Source: Providencia heimbachae ATCC 35613 (GTDB taxonomy: Bacteria; Pseudomonadota; Gammaproteobacteria; Enterobacterales; Enterobacteriaceae). Taken from it: a stretch of DNA of 64,000 bases. Where the stretch lies: contig NZ_LXEW01000041.1 in the NCBI RefSeq assembly GCF_001655055.1, forward strand, positions 1 through 64,000, written 5' to 3'. A program made the position numbers and the translations under genes. Under the pieces are notes generated by a model. It had not been told where the DNA came from. It made no database searches and saw nothing but the letters and a program-made list of their open reading frames with translations. Numbering within the stretch: position 1 is the first letter of the stretch; each line of letters opens with the position of its first letter. This document shows positions 30,671-40,197 of the stretch, piece after piece.

Positions 30671-31144
30671 ATGCGATTAAATATCAATGGAAAATTAATA
30701 GAATTAAAAAATATTTCACCGGAAACACCACTTTTATATGTATTACGCAATGACCTTTTACTTAATGGACCTAAATATGGTTGTGGATTAGGGGAGTGCG
30801 GGGCTTGTAGCGTTTTAATTGATGGTGAGGTCGTTCGTTCTTGTTCGACACCAATTTCGATGGTGGGAAAGAGAAAAGTCACCACATTAGAAGGATTAAG
30901 TGAAAGTGATGAGCTTCATCCTGTGCAACAGGGGTTTGTGGATGAGCAGGCAGCACAATGTGGTTATTGCACCAATGGGATGATAATGACATTGGTTGCG
31001 TTGTTTAAACGTAATCCAAATGCCAGTGAAGATGAGATTAAAAAAGAATTAGCATTTAATTTATGTCGTTGTGGTACTCATGTGGAAATCTTAAAAGCAG
31101 CACAAAAAGCGAAAATGATTATTGCGCAAGGAGGCCAAGTATGA
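30671..31144 (+). CDS. 2Fe-2S subunit of molybdenum hydroxylase, module 1
   Basis: The 157-residue electron-transfer subunit has two 2Fe-2S clusters, as in the xanthine oxidase family. The plant-type cluster cysteines are in GCGLGECGAC and the following Cys near residue 57. The second, helical cluster uses CGYC and CRC near residues 99-138. It resembles NicA of Pseudomonas nicotinate dehydrogenase and the IorA/AldG-type subunits. There is no signal peptide, so export would occur bound to the Tat-carrying large subunit. AGGGAA precedes the ATG, and the stop overlaps the next start (ATGA). The substrate is unknown. Confidence 0.88.
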   Translation: MRLNINGKLIELKNISPETPLLYVLRNDLLLNGPKYGCGLGECGACSVLIDGEVVRSCSTPISMVGKRKVTTLEGLSESDELHPVQQGFVDEQAAQCGYCTNGMIMTLVALFKRNPNASEDEIKKELAFNLCRCGTHVEILKAAQKAKMIIAQGGQV

Positions 31145-33417
31145 GTGTTTTTGATATTACTCGCCGCCGCTTACTTCAAGCGGGTGGTGTCATCATGGTC
31201 AGCCATATGGTGCCTAACTTATCTTTTGCTTCCGCCAATCTACTCGACAAAAATGCAGTGATTCCATTGGATTATGTTGACAGTTTTATTGCTTTAGCTG
31301 CGGATGGTCATGTGACCGCGTTTAATGGCCATGTGGATTTGGGAACGGGGATCCGAACGTCTTTAGCGCAAATTGTTGCCGATGAAATCGGGGTACCTTT
31401 TTACTCAGTAACGATGATTTTAGGTGATACACAATATACACCAGATCAAGGGCCAACAATTGCAAGTGCAACAATTCAAGTTACCTCAATACCGTTACGC
31501 CAAGCCGCAGCTCAGGTACGATTACAATTAATGACACTTGCGGCGAAAGCGTTTGCTGTCTCCGTAGGAGATTTGCGTACTGAGAATGGTGAAGTGTTGG
31601 TGGCTGCTCGGCCTGAACGCCGTTTAAGTTATGCTCAGTTAGCCAAAGGGCAAAATTTACATTTCGAGTTAGATGAAAAAGTGACATTAAAGCCTGCTTC
31701 AGAAGCTTTTTATGTTGGTAAATCTGTTCCTCGCGTCGATATTAAGGGAAAAGTGACAGGAGAATTGACTTGGGTTCATGACATGCGTGTACCAAATATG
31801 CTGCATGGTCGTGTGATCCGCCCCCCATACGCAGGGGCAGATAGCAGTGCGCCTTTGGGGAATAGCTTGATTTCGATTGATGAAACATCAATCGCGCATC
31901 TCTCAGGAATTGTCAAAATCGTTCGTATTAATGACTTTGTTGGTGTGGTGGCAGAACGCGAAGAGCAAGCGATAGAAGCAATGCGACAACTTAAAGTCAC
32001 TTGGAAAAAGTGGGATGGGTTGCCTGATCTCAGTTTAGATCAGTTGCATGAGACTTTGGATGTCCAACCCAGTGAAAAACGCATGTTGCGTGATGATAAA
32101 GGGTTCGATAATGCCTTAGATTCACTCACAAAAACTGTTAATTCAGACTATGTTTGGCCTTATCATTTACATGCTTCTATTGGCCCATCTTGTGCAGTGG
32201 CTGATGTGAAAGGCGACAAAGTTGATGTTTGGTCTGGTACACAAAACCCACATGATCTACGCAAAGACTTGGCACTACAGTTAGGTAGAGATTTGTCGCA
32301 AATCTATGTTCATCGAATGGAAGCATCGGGGTGTTACGGGCGCAATTGCGCTGATGACGTCAGTGCTGATGCGGTACTGCTTTCTGAAGCAACGGGGTGG
32401 CCTGTTCGAGTTCAATTGATGCGCGAACAAGAAGCGGGCTGGGAGCCAAAGGGAACAGGGCAGCTTATTCAAGTTAGGGGAGGGGTCAATGAAAAAAATG
32501 AAGTGGCTGCGTATGAGTTTACGACTCGTTACCCTTCGAACAATGCGACCACATTGTCGCTTATCCTGACTGGGAAAAAAGAAAACAAAGCGGATGTTCA
32601 ACAGATGGGGGATCGTACCGCTATACCTCAGTACCTTTACCCATTGATGCGGGTTATGTCAAAAGATACAGCGCCAATCGTCAGAGCATCATGGATGCGT
32701 GGTGTTTCAGCCTTACCAAATGTTTTTGCACATGAGTCTTGGATTGATGAAATTGCTTATTTAGCAAAGCAAGATCCAATCGCATATCGTTTGAGATATC
32801 TTGATGACCCTCGTGCGATTGCCCTTATACATGCGGTAAAAAAACAAGCCAATTGGGTTGATGGACCAATGCACAGAAACCCAGCTCCCGCATCACAAGA
32901 AATAGTGAGTGGGCGAGGATTTGCATGGGCGCGTTACTTTCACAGTAAGTTTCCGGGATTTGGTGCAGCTTGGGCGGCTTGGGTTTGTGATTTAACTGTT
33001 AACCGTCGTACAGGGCAAGTGGTCATTAAAAAAGTGTATGTTGCACATGATTGTGGGCAAATGATCAATCCTGATGGGGTACGTCATCAAGTTCACGGCA
33101 ATATTATTCAGTCCTGTAGCCGAGTGTTAAAAGAATTCGCCACATTTGATAAATCGGGCACAACATCCCTTGAATGGGGAGGGTACCCCATTTTGCGATT
33201 TGATGAATTACCAGAGATAGATATCCAATTAGTGGATATGCCAAATGAGCCTCCGATGGGTGCAGGAGAATCAGCCGCGGTACCAAGTGCAGCTGCTGTC
33301 GCTAATGCGCTTTTTGATGCTTTAGGTGTTCGAATGAGAGAGGTTCCATTTACGCCTGAACGTATTTTACGCGCTGTAGATACTGCATCAAATGCGCAAG
33401 GAGCAAGCCATGAGTAA
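31141..33417 (+). CDS. Molybdopterin subunit of molybdenum hydroxylase, module 1
   Basis: The 758-residue catalytic subunit belongs to the xanthine oxidase family. A Tat signal (TRRRLLQAGG, about 5-14, ending near SFASA) sends it to the periplasm. Cofactor-site marks are GHVDLGTGIRTSLAQIVADE, TPDQGPTIAS, SGCYGRNCADD and, near the C-terminus, PPMGAGESAAVPSAAAVANA, which carries the catalytic Glu. The layout resembles NicB and the IorB/AldH group, in which electrons leave through cytochrome c instead of FAD. The start at 31141 overlaps the preceding stop; longer in-frame starts would run into the iron-sulfur gene. The substrate could be an aldehyde or an N-heterocycle. Confidence 0.87.
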   Translation: MSVFDITRRRLLQAGGVIMVSHMVPNLSFASANLLDKNAVIPLDYVDSFIALAADGHVTAFNGHVDLGTGIRTSLAQIVADEIGVPFYSVTMILGDTQYTPDQGPTIASATIQVTSIPLRQAAAQVRLQLMTLAAKAFAVSVGDLRTENGEVLVAARPERRLSYAQLAKGQNLHFELDEKVTLKPASEAFYVGKSVPRVDIKGKVTGELTWVHDMRVPNMLHGRVIRPPYAGADSSAPLGNSLISIDETSIAHLSGIVKIVRINDFVGVVAEREEQAIEAMRQLKVTWKKWDGLPDLSLDQLHETLDVQPSEKRMLRDDKGFDNALDSLTKTVNSDYVWPYHLHASIGPSCAVADVKGDKVDVWSGTQNPHDLRKDLALQLGRDLSQIYVHRMEASGCYGRNCADDVSADAVLLSEATGWPVRVQLMREQEAGWEPKGTGQLIQVRGGVNEKNEVAAYEFTTRYPSNNATTLSLILTGKKENKADVQQMGDRTAIPQYLYPLMRVMSKDTAPIVRASWMRGVSALPNVFAHESWIDEIAYLAKQDPIAYRLRYLDDPRAIALIHAVKKQANWVDGPMHRNPAPASQEIVSGRGFAWARYFHSKFPGFGAAWAAWVCDLTVNRRTGQVVIKKVYVAHDCGQMINPDGVRHQVHGNIIQSCSRVLKEFATFDKSGTTSLEWGGYPILRFDELPEIDIQLVDMPNEPPMGAGESAAVPSAAAVANALFDALGVRMREVPFTPERILRAVDTASNAQGASHE

Positions 33418-34708
33418 AGCAAAAAAAATCTTTGGTTACGGAGCGTTAGCGATTGTGGTCATTGTTGTTGGCGGTTTTGCACTGAGTTGGCAATCGGCTA
33501 TTGCTCCTATTGATCCCTATGTGAAACAGACATTCAGCGCAGAACAAATTACTCGAGGTGAAAAGCTGGCGGCGCTAGGAGACTGCTCAGTGTGTCATAC
33601 CCGTGCTAGAGGTGACACGAATACCGGGGGATTAGCGATGAAAATACCGTTTGGGACGATTTACTCCACAAATATTACACCTGATAATGAAACAGGAATT
33701 GGACTTTGGTCTTATGAGGCATTTGAGCGTGCAATGCGTCATGGAGTTGATCGTGAAGGGAACTATTTGTACCCCGCATTCCCTTATACGGCGTTTACTC
33801 GAACGACAGATGAAGATCTACATGACTTATATGCGTGGTTAATGAGCCAAAAACCCGTGAGTTATCAAGCACCGAAAACATCATTAAATTTTCCATTTAA
33901 TATTCGCCAAGGTATTTGGGCATGGAATCAGTTATATCTTACTGCCGGACCGGCCAAGGCTGACACGACCCAAAGTGATGTTTGGAATCGAGGGGCTTAC
34001 TTAACAGAAGGGTTAGGTCACTGTAGTGCTTGTCATTCGCCAAGAGATATTCTATTTGGTGAAAAAGGTGGGAAGGATCATTTGATGGGAGGAGATGCTG
34101 AAGGCTGGACTGTGCCAGCATTATTGGGAAATTCACCAAGCCCAATGCCTTGGACTCATCAAGATATGGCCGATTTTTTGAGGACCGGTTACTCGGCTAA
34201 TCATGGTGTTGCAGCAGGGCCAATGGCGCCGGTGATCCGAGAAGGCACTTCTCAGCTAACAGAAGAAGATAGACAGGCGATAGCAACTTACTTGACATCA
34301 TCAACGTCAAATACGCAAGAAATACGGTCTGCCACTGATATCGCGTTACAAACTGAAGATAAAATTGAGCCACTTTCTTCTGAGGGGGCAAGGTTATATT
34401 CTGGTGCTTGTATGGCATGCCATGCGCAGGCTAAAGGTGCTCAAATGTCAGGAATCCGACCGGCTCTTGCACTAAATACCAATCTATATGCAGAAACACC
34501 GGATAACGCTATCCGTATCGTATTAGATGGTATTCAGTATGAGGCGACAGAAGGATTGGGGAGCATGCCTGCATTTCGTCATAACTTAAGTGATAGTCAA
34601 ATCGCAACCCTATTGAATTACTTAAGAACGACGTTGATAGAAAAGGCACCATGGCCAAATTTAGAGCAGAAAGTGGCAGAGATCCGCACAGAGACTGCTG
34701 GGAAATAG
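33410..34708 (+). CDS. Triheme cytochrome c subunit, module 1
   Basis: The 432-residue c-type cytochrome has an N-terminal membrane anchor (about 6-26) and three heme motifs: CSVCH, CSACH and CMACH, in three consecutive cytochrome c domains. It probably takes electrons from the iron-sulfur subunit and delivers them to the quinone pool or a terminal oxidase on the periplasmic side. AAGGAG six bases before the ATG at 33410 sets the start; this ATG overlaps the end of the large-subunit gene. It is the third gene of a tight operon. Confidence 0.88.
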   Translation: MSKAKKIFGYGALAIVVIVVGGFALSWQSAIAPIDPYVKQTFSAEQITRGEKLAALGDCSVCHTRARGDTNTGGLAMKIPFGTIYSTNITPDNETGIGLWSYEAFERAMRHGVDREGNYLYPAFPYTAFTRTTDEDLHDLYAWLMSQKPVSYQAPKTSLNFPFNIRQGIWAWNQLYLTAGPAKADTTQSDVWNRGAYLTEGLGHCSACHSPRDILFGEKGGKDHLMGGDAEGWTVPALLGNSPSPMPWTHQDMADFLRTGYSANHGVAAGPMAPVIREGTSQLTEEDRQAIATYLTSSTSNTQEIRSATDIALQTEDKIEPLSSEGARLYSGACMACHAQAKGAQMSGIRPALALNTNLYAETPDNAIRIVLDGIQYEATEGLGSMPAFRHNLSDSQIATLLNYLRTTLIEKAPWPNLEQKVAEIRTETAGK

Positions 34709-34766
34709 AAGGAATATTGGTCGCTAAAGGTGTGGCCATGAACGGTATCATTTAGGGCTTAAATGG

Positions 34767-34821
34767 ATAAGTTGAATGGATGTTTTGATCGTGATAAAAC
34801 GCTTCCATTCAGCTTATTTTT
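34767..34821 (+). terminator. Terminator of module 1
   Basis: The 14-base arms at 34767-34780 and 34804-34817 pair with one G-U and are followed by a T run. It ends the plus-strand module before the opposing module 2. Confidence 0.75.
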
Positions 34822-34870
34822 CATGCCAATCGATATTATTGTTATTTTTAAGGCTTAATATCCCTTCATG

Positions 34871-34902
34871 CCCCCAATAAATATTATTAGATTTATTGGG
34901 GG
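34871..34902. repeat. Perfect inverted repeat between modules 1 and 2
   Basis: The arms CCCCCAATAAAT (34871-34882) and ATTTATTGGGGG (34891-34902) form a 12-bp stem with an 8-base loop. Neither strand has a proper T run, so it may be a processing or stability hairpin. A second pair, AATACTCCTC (34923-34932) and GAGGAGTATT (34954-34963), lies just after the end of the module 2 cytochrome gene and could be its terminator. Confidence 0.55.
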
Positions 34903-34967
34903 GGAAAAATGCCGTTATTATGAATACTCCTCTTTGAATTAATATGAGTCGCCGAGGAGTATTTTAG

Positions 34968-36308
34968 TTATTGCGTCGCTTTTTTCACTTTTTCAACTTG
35001 CTCGGTGGTGACAGGTTTGGCTTGTCCTCCCCACTCGGCGCGAGCCCAAGTGATTAAATCGGCAATTTCTTGCGAATTTAAATCATCGGCAAAACTTGGC
35101 ATGGCATACATACGCTGACCATTTGGGAAAGTCGTCGTTGGGATCCCCGTTAAGACGACATTGATAAAGGTTTCTGGGTTATCCATTGCTAATATCGCAT
35201 TGCCTTTTAGCGCAGGGATGCCATTAGGCACACCTTCACCCGAGATACCATGACAACCTGCACAGGTTGACATATACATCATACGGCCGGTTTCCAACGT
35301 GCTATCTGTTTGAATTCTCACTGGTTGAGTGCTATCAGTTTGCTGATTACTGGTTTCAGGCAGTGCGTCTGGTGCTGATTTTGCTCCAAGTAATTGGCCA
35401 TTTTTATCTGTAAGAAGATAAATGGATACATCCTCAACATCTTTTATCGCCATTTGACTGGTGGAGAAATGCGTTACCGTATTCATATCGGCAAATGAAG
35501 AGCCTTGTGGTGAAATACCCGTTTGTAAGAATTGACTGAGAGAGGCGGTATCGTAACCATGTTTTGATAGCGCTTCAGCGGTAATATCTGGGATAGCTAA
35601 CCCTGCTTCTTCACCACCTTGTAATGAACGTGAAAAATCGACGCCCATCATAAAGTTACGTGGAGAGTGGCACGCACCACAGTGCGCGAGTCCTTCTACA
35701 ATATAAGCACCTCGGTTCCATTGTGCCGAACGTTGTGGATTGTTTGGTGCATCATGCTTCGGAAAGTTCAGTAATGTCCAAAAATTCATAAAAGGGCGTA
35801 CAGGGAGAACAAAAACCCCGGTATTTTCTTTATTTGCAACAGGCATTGGTGGCAGGGTCATTACATAGGCATACAGGGCATCCAAGTCTTCAGATGTTGT
35901 CATATGTGTAAAAACAAACGGCATTGCAGGGTACAGATTGCCTCTTTCTTTGCCTATGCCATCTTTAAGTGCCCGATGAAAATCCGCACGTGTATAATTG
36001 CCGATACCAAAGGTTTTATCTGGTGTGATGTTTGTGGAGTAAATGGTGCCAAATGGTGTCCCGATTGCACGCCCGCCTGCCGCTAATGGGCCTTCGGGTA
36101 GCGAGTGGCAGCCAAAGCAGTCACCCGCAATGGCAAGCTCTTTTCCTCGCGGAATGAGTTTCGCAACCTCTTCTGATGTGAGCGGTTTATCTAAGTTTGG
36201 GCCAATGCTTGATGTACGAAAAGCACCAAATAATACGGCTAAGGAAAATAAAATCCCAACAATAATAATGGTATACAATATTTTGCGTATTGAACGACTC
36301 TTTGTCAT
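34968..36308 (-). CDS. Triheme cytochrome c subunit, module 2
   Basis: The 446-residue protein has an N-terminal membrane anchor (about 9-29) and three heme-binding motifs, CFGCH, CGACH and CAGCH. The third domain ends with a PSFADDLNSQEIADLITWAR segment typical of small cytochrome c domains. The shared domain order with the cytochromes of modules 1 and 3 implies common descent. It is the last gene of the minus-strand order large subunit, iron-sulfur subunit, cytochrome, 11 bases after the iron-sulfur gene. It probably links the periplasmic hydroxylase to the respiratory chain. Confidence 0.88.
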   Translation of the reverse strand: MTKSRSIRKILYTIIIVGILFSLAVLFGAFRTSSIGPNLDKPLTSEEVAKLIPRGKELAIAGDCFGCHSLPEGPLAAGGRAIGTPFGTIYSTNITPDKTFGIGNYTRADFHRALKDGIGKERGNLYPAMPFVFTHMTTSEDLDALYAYVMTLPPMPVANKENTGVFVLPVRPFMNFWTLLNFPKHDAPNNPQRSAQWNRGAYIVEGLAHCGACHSPRNFMMGVDFSRSLQGGEEAGLAIPDITAEALSKHGYDTASLSQFLQTGISPQGSSFADMNTVTHFSTSQMAIKDVEDVSIYLLTDKNGQLLGAKSAPDALPETSNQQTDSTQPVRIQTDSTLETGRMMYMSTCAGCHGISGEGVPNGIPALKGNAILAMDNPETFINVVLTGIPTTTFPNGQRMYAMPSFADDLNSQEIADLITWARAEWGGQAKPVTTEQVEKVKKATQ

Positions 36309-36319
36309 TGTCTATTCCT

Positions 36320-36886
36320 CTACTCAATCACACAGCCGGGTGTGGCTAACGCAACTTTTCGTACTGCTTCATAGTAGCGAACATAGCCGGTACAACGACA
36401 AATGTGCTCATTTAAGGCATCTTCAATCGCATGTTCTAAGTCTGCCCGTTTAACGGGGGCTTGTTTTAGTTGATTAATAAACACCGTCGCGCCAGTGACA
36501 AAGCCAGGGGCGCAATAGCCACATTGAAAAGAGAAGTTTTCGATAAAGGCTTGTTGAATAGGGGTTAATTCAGCCACTCTACCTTGATCATCCAGCTTGG
36601 CTTGTCCCTCGATGGTGACAATGTTTTTATGATTAAAGTAGTGTGCGCCAAAAATACAGGTACGGCTTTCAATGGTTGAGCCGTCAGGGAGTATTTCCAT
36701 AATGGTGCAAGCATGGCAGATACCTTGGCCGCAACCGAAGTGAGTCCCCGTGAGGTCGAGATATTCATGCAAAAATTCGATCATCGGCATACCAACTGGC
36801 ACATCGATAGGACCAATTTTTTGGCCATTAATCGTCAGGGTTAATGGTTTTCTTTCAATAATAGGGACGGCATTTTTTATTTTCAT
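36320..36886 (-). CDS. 2Fe-2S subunit of molybdenum hydroxylase, module 2
   Basis: The 188-residue two-cluster subunit has the plant-type cluster in FGCGQGICHAC with a following Cys near 78, and the second cluster in CGYC and CRC. CGQGICHAC replaces the more usual CGxGECGAC, a variation shared with module 3 but not module 1. The N-terminal extension has no signal, so export would depend on the large subunit. The start overlaps the large-subunit stop by four bases. Confidence 0.87.
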   Translation of the reverse strand: MKIKNAVPIIERKPLTLTINGQKIGPIDVPVGMPMIEFLHEYLDLTGTHFGCGQGICHACTIMEILPDGSTIESRTCIFGAHYFNHKNIVTIEGQAKLDDQGRVAELTPIQQAFIENFSFQCGYCAPGFVTGATVFINQLKQAPVKRADLEHAIEDALNEHICRCTGYVRYYEAVRKVALATPGCVIE

Positions 36887-39801
36887 GAGAGTGCCTTTTT
36901 AATTTTATCTACCGTAATTGGAAATTCATAGAAACGTTTGCCAGTGGCATGGGTTAATGCGTTGCTGGTAGCTGGCAATATTGGGATCATCCCCAGTTCT
37001 GCCATCCCTTTCGGTGGCGAAGTTTCTGAAAGTGGCGGCAAGTAATCAATCGTTTGCTGCCAAACGGCGACATCTTTAGCGCGAGGAAGCACATAACGGT
37101 TAAAATTCCATGTGCCATTGCCGGGGCCCTCTTCATAAAGGGGTAACTCCTCCATTAGGGCATGACCGATCCCCATAGCGGTTCCTCCTTGGATTTGCCC
37201 TGAAACCAGTTCAGGAACAATCATCGTGCCGGGATCCATAATCATATGGTGGCGCATCACTTCCACTTCACCAGTGGTGGTGTTGACGTTGAGCTCAACT
37301 AAACAGGATGCGGGTGTCACAGTCGTTGGGTCGGCTTTAGCCCGTTGTGTAGGCGGGTAATAAGCAACTTTACGTTTAATAAAGTGGTAGCCGCCAGTTG
37401 TCATCAAGTTTTTCAATTCTTGGGAAGCACCATCACCATAACGAATTGATAGGGCGTCTAACGGCAGATTTTTTAGGCCGATAGTTGGGATGTCGAAGTC
37501 TGCACGAGCCCATTGCCAGCTTGAATAGCCATGAACAGCAACGCCGGTGATAAGCCCCATCTGATGCGCTTTTTTGGCTAAAACATCAAAGGGGATAGGT
37601 TTCATACCCCCGCCACCAATTCCCTCGGGACCAACGCGTATGTCCGAAAATTCAACATTTAAGCCATTGAAAGCACCGCCACCGGAGCCTTCACTCCAAA
37701 TGCTCTTCGCCGCAGGCCATAATGAGTTTTCAAGTAAAAAATGCCCTGCTTGGCGAGTTCCAAAACCAATATAATAAACCCCACTTGAAGAGCTCATGTC
37801 AGGGATGAGTGCCGGTGTCCAATAAGGATCGGTTTTTGATAGCTCATCTTGTTTTTTCTGATCAGCCCAACTGGTTTTTAGGGGCAATTGGTCAAATTCG
37901 GTGACACCAAATTCGACGATATCGGGAGCTTTACTCAGGGCTTGCCACACCATAACTTGTTGCGCTGTTGTGCCACCGGTTCCGATTTCTTGCATGCAAT
38001 GGCGCATAGTTAGCTTGCCATTAGCATCAAACTCAAGGGACAAAATGGTGGGAACACCACTGGAACCGTAAACTTGTTGAACTTGTGAAAAGCCAACACC
38101 GTACAATTTTCCGGGGTTAGCAGCATCATACTCGGCTTTATTCTTATCACGATTGAGCCAAAGAGGGTGCTTTTCTGCAAGGTTAAGCATTTCGACGTTG
38201 CGTGGATCGCCGGCAATAACGCCGCCTTGTGTATTAGGATAACCCTCTAAAATCGCATTTCGACGGCGCAATTCGATAGGGTCAATATTGAGTTGATGAG
38301 CGATTTCATCAACCATCAATTCAGTGATCGCCATTGATTGCAACGAACCAAAACCGCGCATTGACCCCGCTTCGACAGCAGGTGTTGCCATGGCGAGAGC
38401 GGTGAGATCCGATTTCGGAAAATAATAAATCGATTGTGCACCACGAACCGCTACGTGAGAAACGGCAACAGAAAGGTTTTCTCGACCACCGCCATTACAG
38501 TTATAAGTGCCTTTTAATACATCAAATTTACCGGTTTTTTTATCGCCGATAATGGTGACGTCCATTTCAATAGAATGGCGTTTCATGCCCATTTGAAATT
38601 GCTCGTAACGGTCATTTGCCATACGAACAGGCAGCCCGTTAGCGTAAAAGCTGGCGACCATCGCATAGAATGGAAATACCGAGTAATCTTTGGAACCATA
38701 ACCGACGGTTGAACCGGTTAACAAAATAATATTTTCAACTGTAAAATGTTTATTGTGCTTTGAAAGTTCAGCTGCGGCATTGACAACCCCTGCCGGAGAT
38801 TGGGTTGCAGTCAAGATATGCAATGTTTTTGTTTTCTCGTCATACCAAGTATTGCAGTTATCGGGCTCCATGGCACAAGGGTCGATAGACTGAGAAAACC
38901 CATGGCGTTCCAGTACAAATTTATCTGGGTTTTGGCGTGCAGCTTCAATTTCTTGATTAATAAGCCGAGCGTAATCCATCCCTTTTTCTTGGGCATCTGG
39001 TTTTTCTTCTGCTTGATGAAGTGCTTGAATAAAACCACCACCGCGATCTTTACGAATAACGGGCGGGATACTAATCGCATGTTTAGCATCATAAGGTGGC
39101 CAAACTGGGGTATTTCCGTCAAATCCACCTTTGATTCCCGAATCTTGATAAGGAGAAAAAATAGAAGGGGATAGTGGCGTTTCTCCACCAATACGCACGT
39201 AACGTGCGGCACCATAGTTGGCGGGTGGTTTTGCACCGGTTAGCTGACCGTATTTCACGGCGCTAGTTTCAAAGCGTAACCTACGTTGGGCTGCGCTAAA
39301 TCGGTCAAAATCATGATAAATAAGGATAGCGACGGGATGGCCAATAATCGGTGGTGTCTCACCTTTAGGCACTAAAATATTAGTGCCATAGAAGCCTTTT
39401 CCCATGCTGGTATCTTGCGGGATATTCAAACCATCTCGCATTAAATCTTCTTGTAGCACAATGCGGTCAGGTTGTAGGTTTTCGCCTAATAGTGAGATAT
39501 CTATGCCTTCAAATGTTTTATCTGCCTGCGTGGCTTTTAACATGAAAGCATAGCTTTGTTTTTGCGGCCAACCGGGAATATCTTTTGCGCGATAATCGCG
39601 AGCAAAGTTTTTTTGCCCGGTGACTTTTTCGACACCATCCCAACGGAAGCGGGCTTTGCCATTCTGACCAATCCAATCGGTTGAAGGGGTGTCTGAATCA
39701 AGCTCTAAAGCGATTGCGAAAGGCAGTCTGCCAACCATGACGGCAATTCCTGCAATAGTACCCAGCTTGATAAAACTTCGTCTGGAAATTTGTCCCGTCA
39801 T
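36883..39801 (-). CDS. Molybdopterin subunit of molybdenum hydroxylase, module 2
   Basis: The 972-residue catalytic subunit of a xanthine oxidase-family enzyme has a Tat signal (SRRSFIKLG, about 5-13, with cleavage near FAIA). It is about 200 residues longer than the module 1 subunit and its N-terminal third is organised differently. Cofactor-site landmarks are VGYGSKDYSVFPF, AGSMRGFGSLQ, QEIGTGGTTAQQ and GMAELGMIP near the C-terminus, which keeps the catalytic Glu. It is paralogous to the module 3 subunit throughout. The substrate is unknown; an aldehyde or purine-like heterocycle is possible. It is the first gene of its operon. Confidence 0.86.
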   Translation of the reverse strand: MTGQISRRSFIKLGTIAGIAVMVGRLPFAIALELDSDTPSTDWIGQNGKARFRWDGVEKVTGQKNFARDYRAKDIPGWPQKQSYAFMLKATQADKTFEGIDISLLGENLQPDRIVLQEDLMRDGLNIPQDTSMGKGFYGTNILVPKGETPPIIGHPVAILIYHDFDRFSAAQRRLRFETSAVKYGQLTGAKPPANYGAARYVRIGGETPLSPSIFSPYQDSGIKGGFDGNTPVWPPYDAKHAISIPPVIRKDRGGGFIQALHQAEEKPDAQEKGMDYARLINQEIEAARQNPDKFVLERHGFSQSIDPCAMEPDNCNTWYDEKTKTLHILTATQSPAGVVNAAAELSKHNKHFTVENIILLTGSTVGYGSKDYSVFPFYAMVASFYANGLPVRMANDRYEQFQMGMKRHSIEMDVTIIGDKKTGKFDVLKGTYNCNGGGRENLSVAVSHVAVRGAQSIYYFPKSDLTALAMATPAVEAGSMRGFGSLQSMAITELMVDEIAHQLNIDPIELRRRNAILEGYPNTQGGVIAGDPRNVEMLNLAEKHPLWLNRDKNKAEYDAANPGKLYGVGFSQVQQVYGSSGVPTILSLEFDANGKLTMRHCMQEIGTGGTTAQQVMVWQALSKAPDIVEFGVTEFDQLPLKTSWADQKKQDELSKTDPYWTPALIPDMSSSSGVYYIGFGTRQAGHFLLENSLWPAAKSIWSEGSGGGAFNGLNVEFSDIRVGPEGIGGGGMKPIPFDVLAKKAHQMGLITGVAVHGYSSWQWARADFDIPTIGLKNLPLDALSIRYGDGASQELKNLMTTGGYHFIKRKVAYYPPTQRAKADPTTVTPASCLVELNVNTTTGEVEVMRHHMIMDPGTMIVPELVSGQIQGGTAMGIGHALMEELPLYEEGPGNGTWNFNRYVLPRAKDVAVWQQTIDYLPPLSETSPPKGMAELGMIPILPATSNALTHATGKRFYEFPITVDKIKKALS

Positions 39802-40197
39802 TGTTCACTTCCTAAATTTATTATTTTGGGATTTTTATAAATAATATGAATGAATATAAAATATTTATTATTTTGTAGATAAAGCTCATCGTTTCGTTGC
39901 TTAATTAGGTGTTCATAATTAGATGGGTTTAAGCATTTTTTAACTCTATCTATAATGATATATCATTGATGAGTAAAGTCATTTATATAAGAGAGTGGAT
40001 AATATTAAACTGTTATTCTTTATTGGATAAAGGTAAAGGAAAAAACTAGTTGAACTAAAATATTGTTATGATGTGAAAATGTTTTCATGGAATAGAAAAA
40101 TAATTTTAGCCTGATTTCTTGAAGGAATGTCATGTAACTATAGATTAATCATGTTGTTATGAGTTAACGGCTGAACGAATATGAAGGTGTTTTACCC
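39802..40197. promoter_or_regulatory. Divergent intergenic region between module 2 and the DedA gene
   Basis: This 396-base AT-rich gap separates divergent genes, so both the module 2 operon promoter and the DedA promoter should lie here. I saw no ORF and no operator I could name. Confidence 0.4.

Noticed and set aside
31063-31140. Longer start for the module 1 large subunit
   Set aside because: It would overlap the iron-sulfur gene by about 80 bases and hide the Tat signal; ATG at 31141 with ATGA overlap is better.
33108-33422. Antisense ORFs inside the molybdo-enzyme and other large genes
   Set aside because: They lie wholly within well-supported genes, lack ribosome-binding sites and have no family character.
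30671-34708. Naming module 1 nicAB nicotinate dehydrogenase
   Set aside because: Similarity is real, but no other nicotinate-degradation gene is present and related enzymes use aldehydes or isoquinoline.
36883-39801. Xanthine dehydrogenase xdhABC for modules 2 and 3
   Set aside because: No FAD subunit is present, the large subunits carry Tat signals, and cytochromes replace the NAD-linked path.
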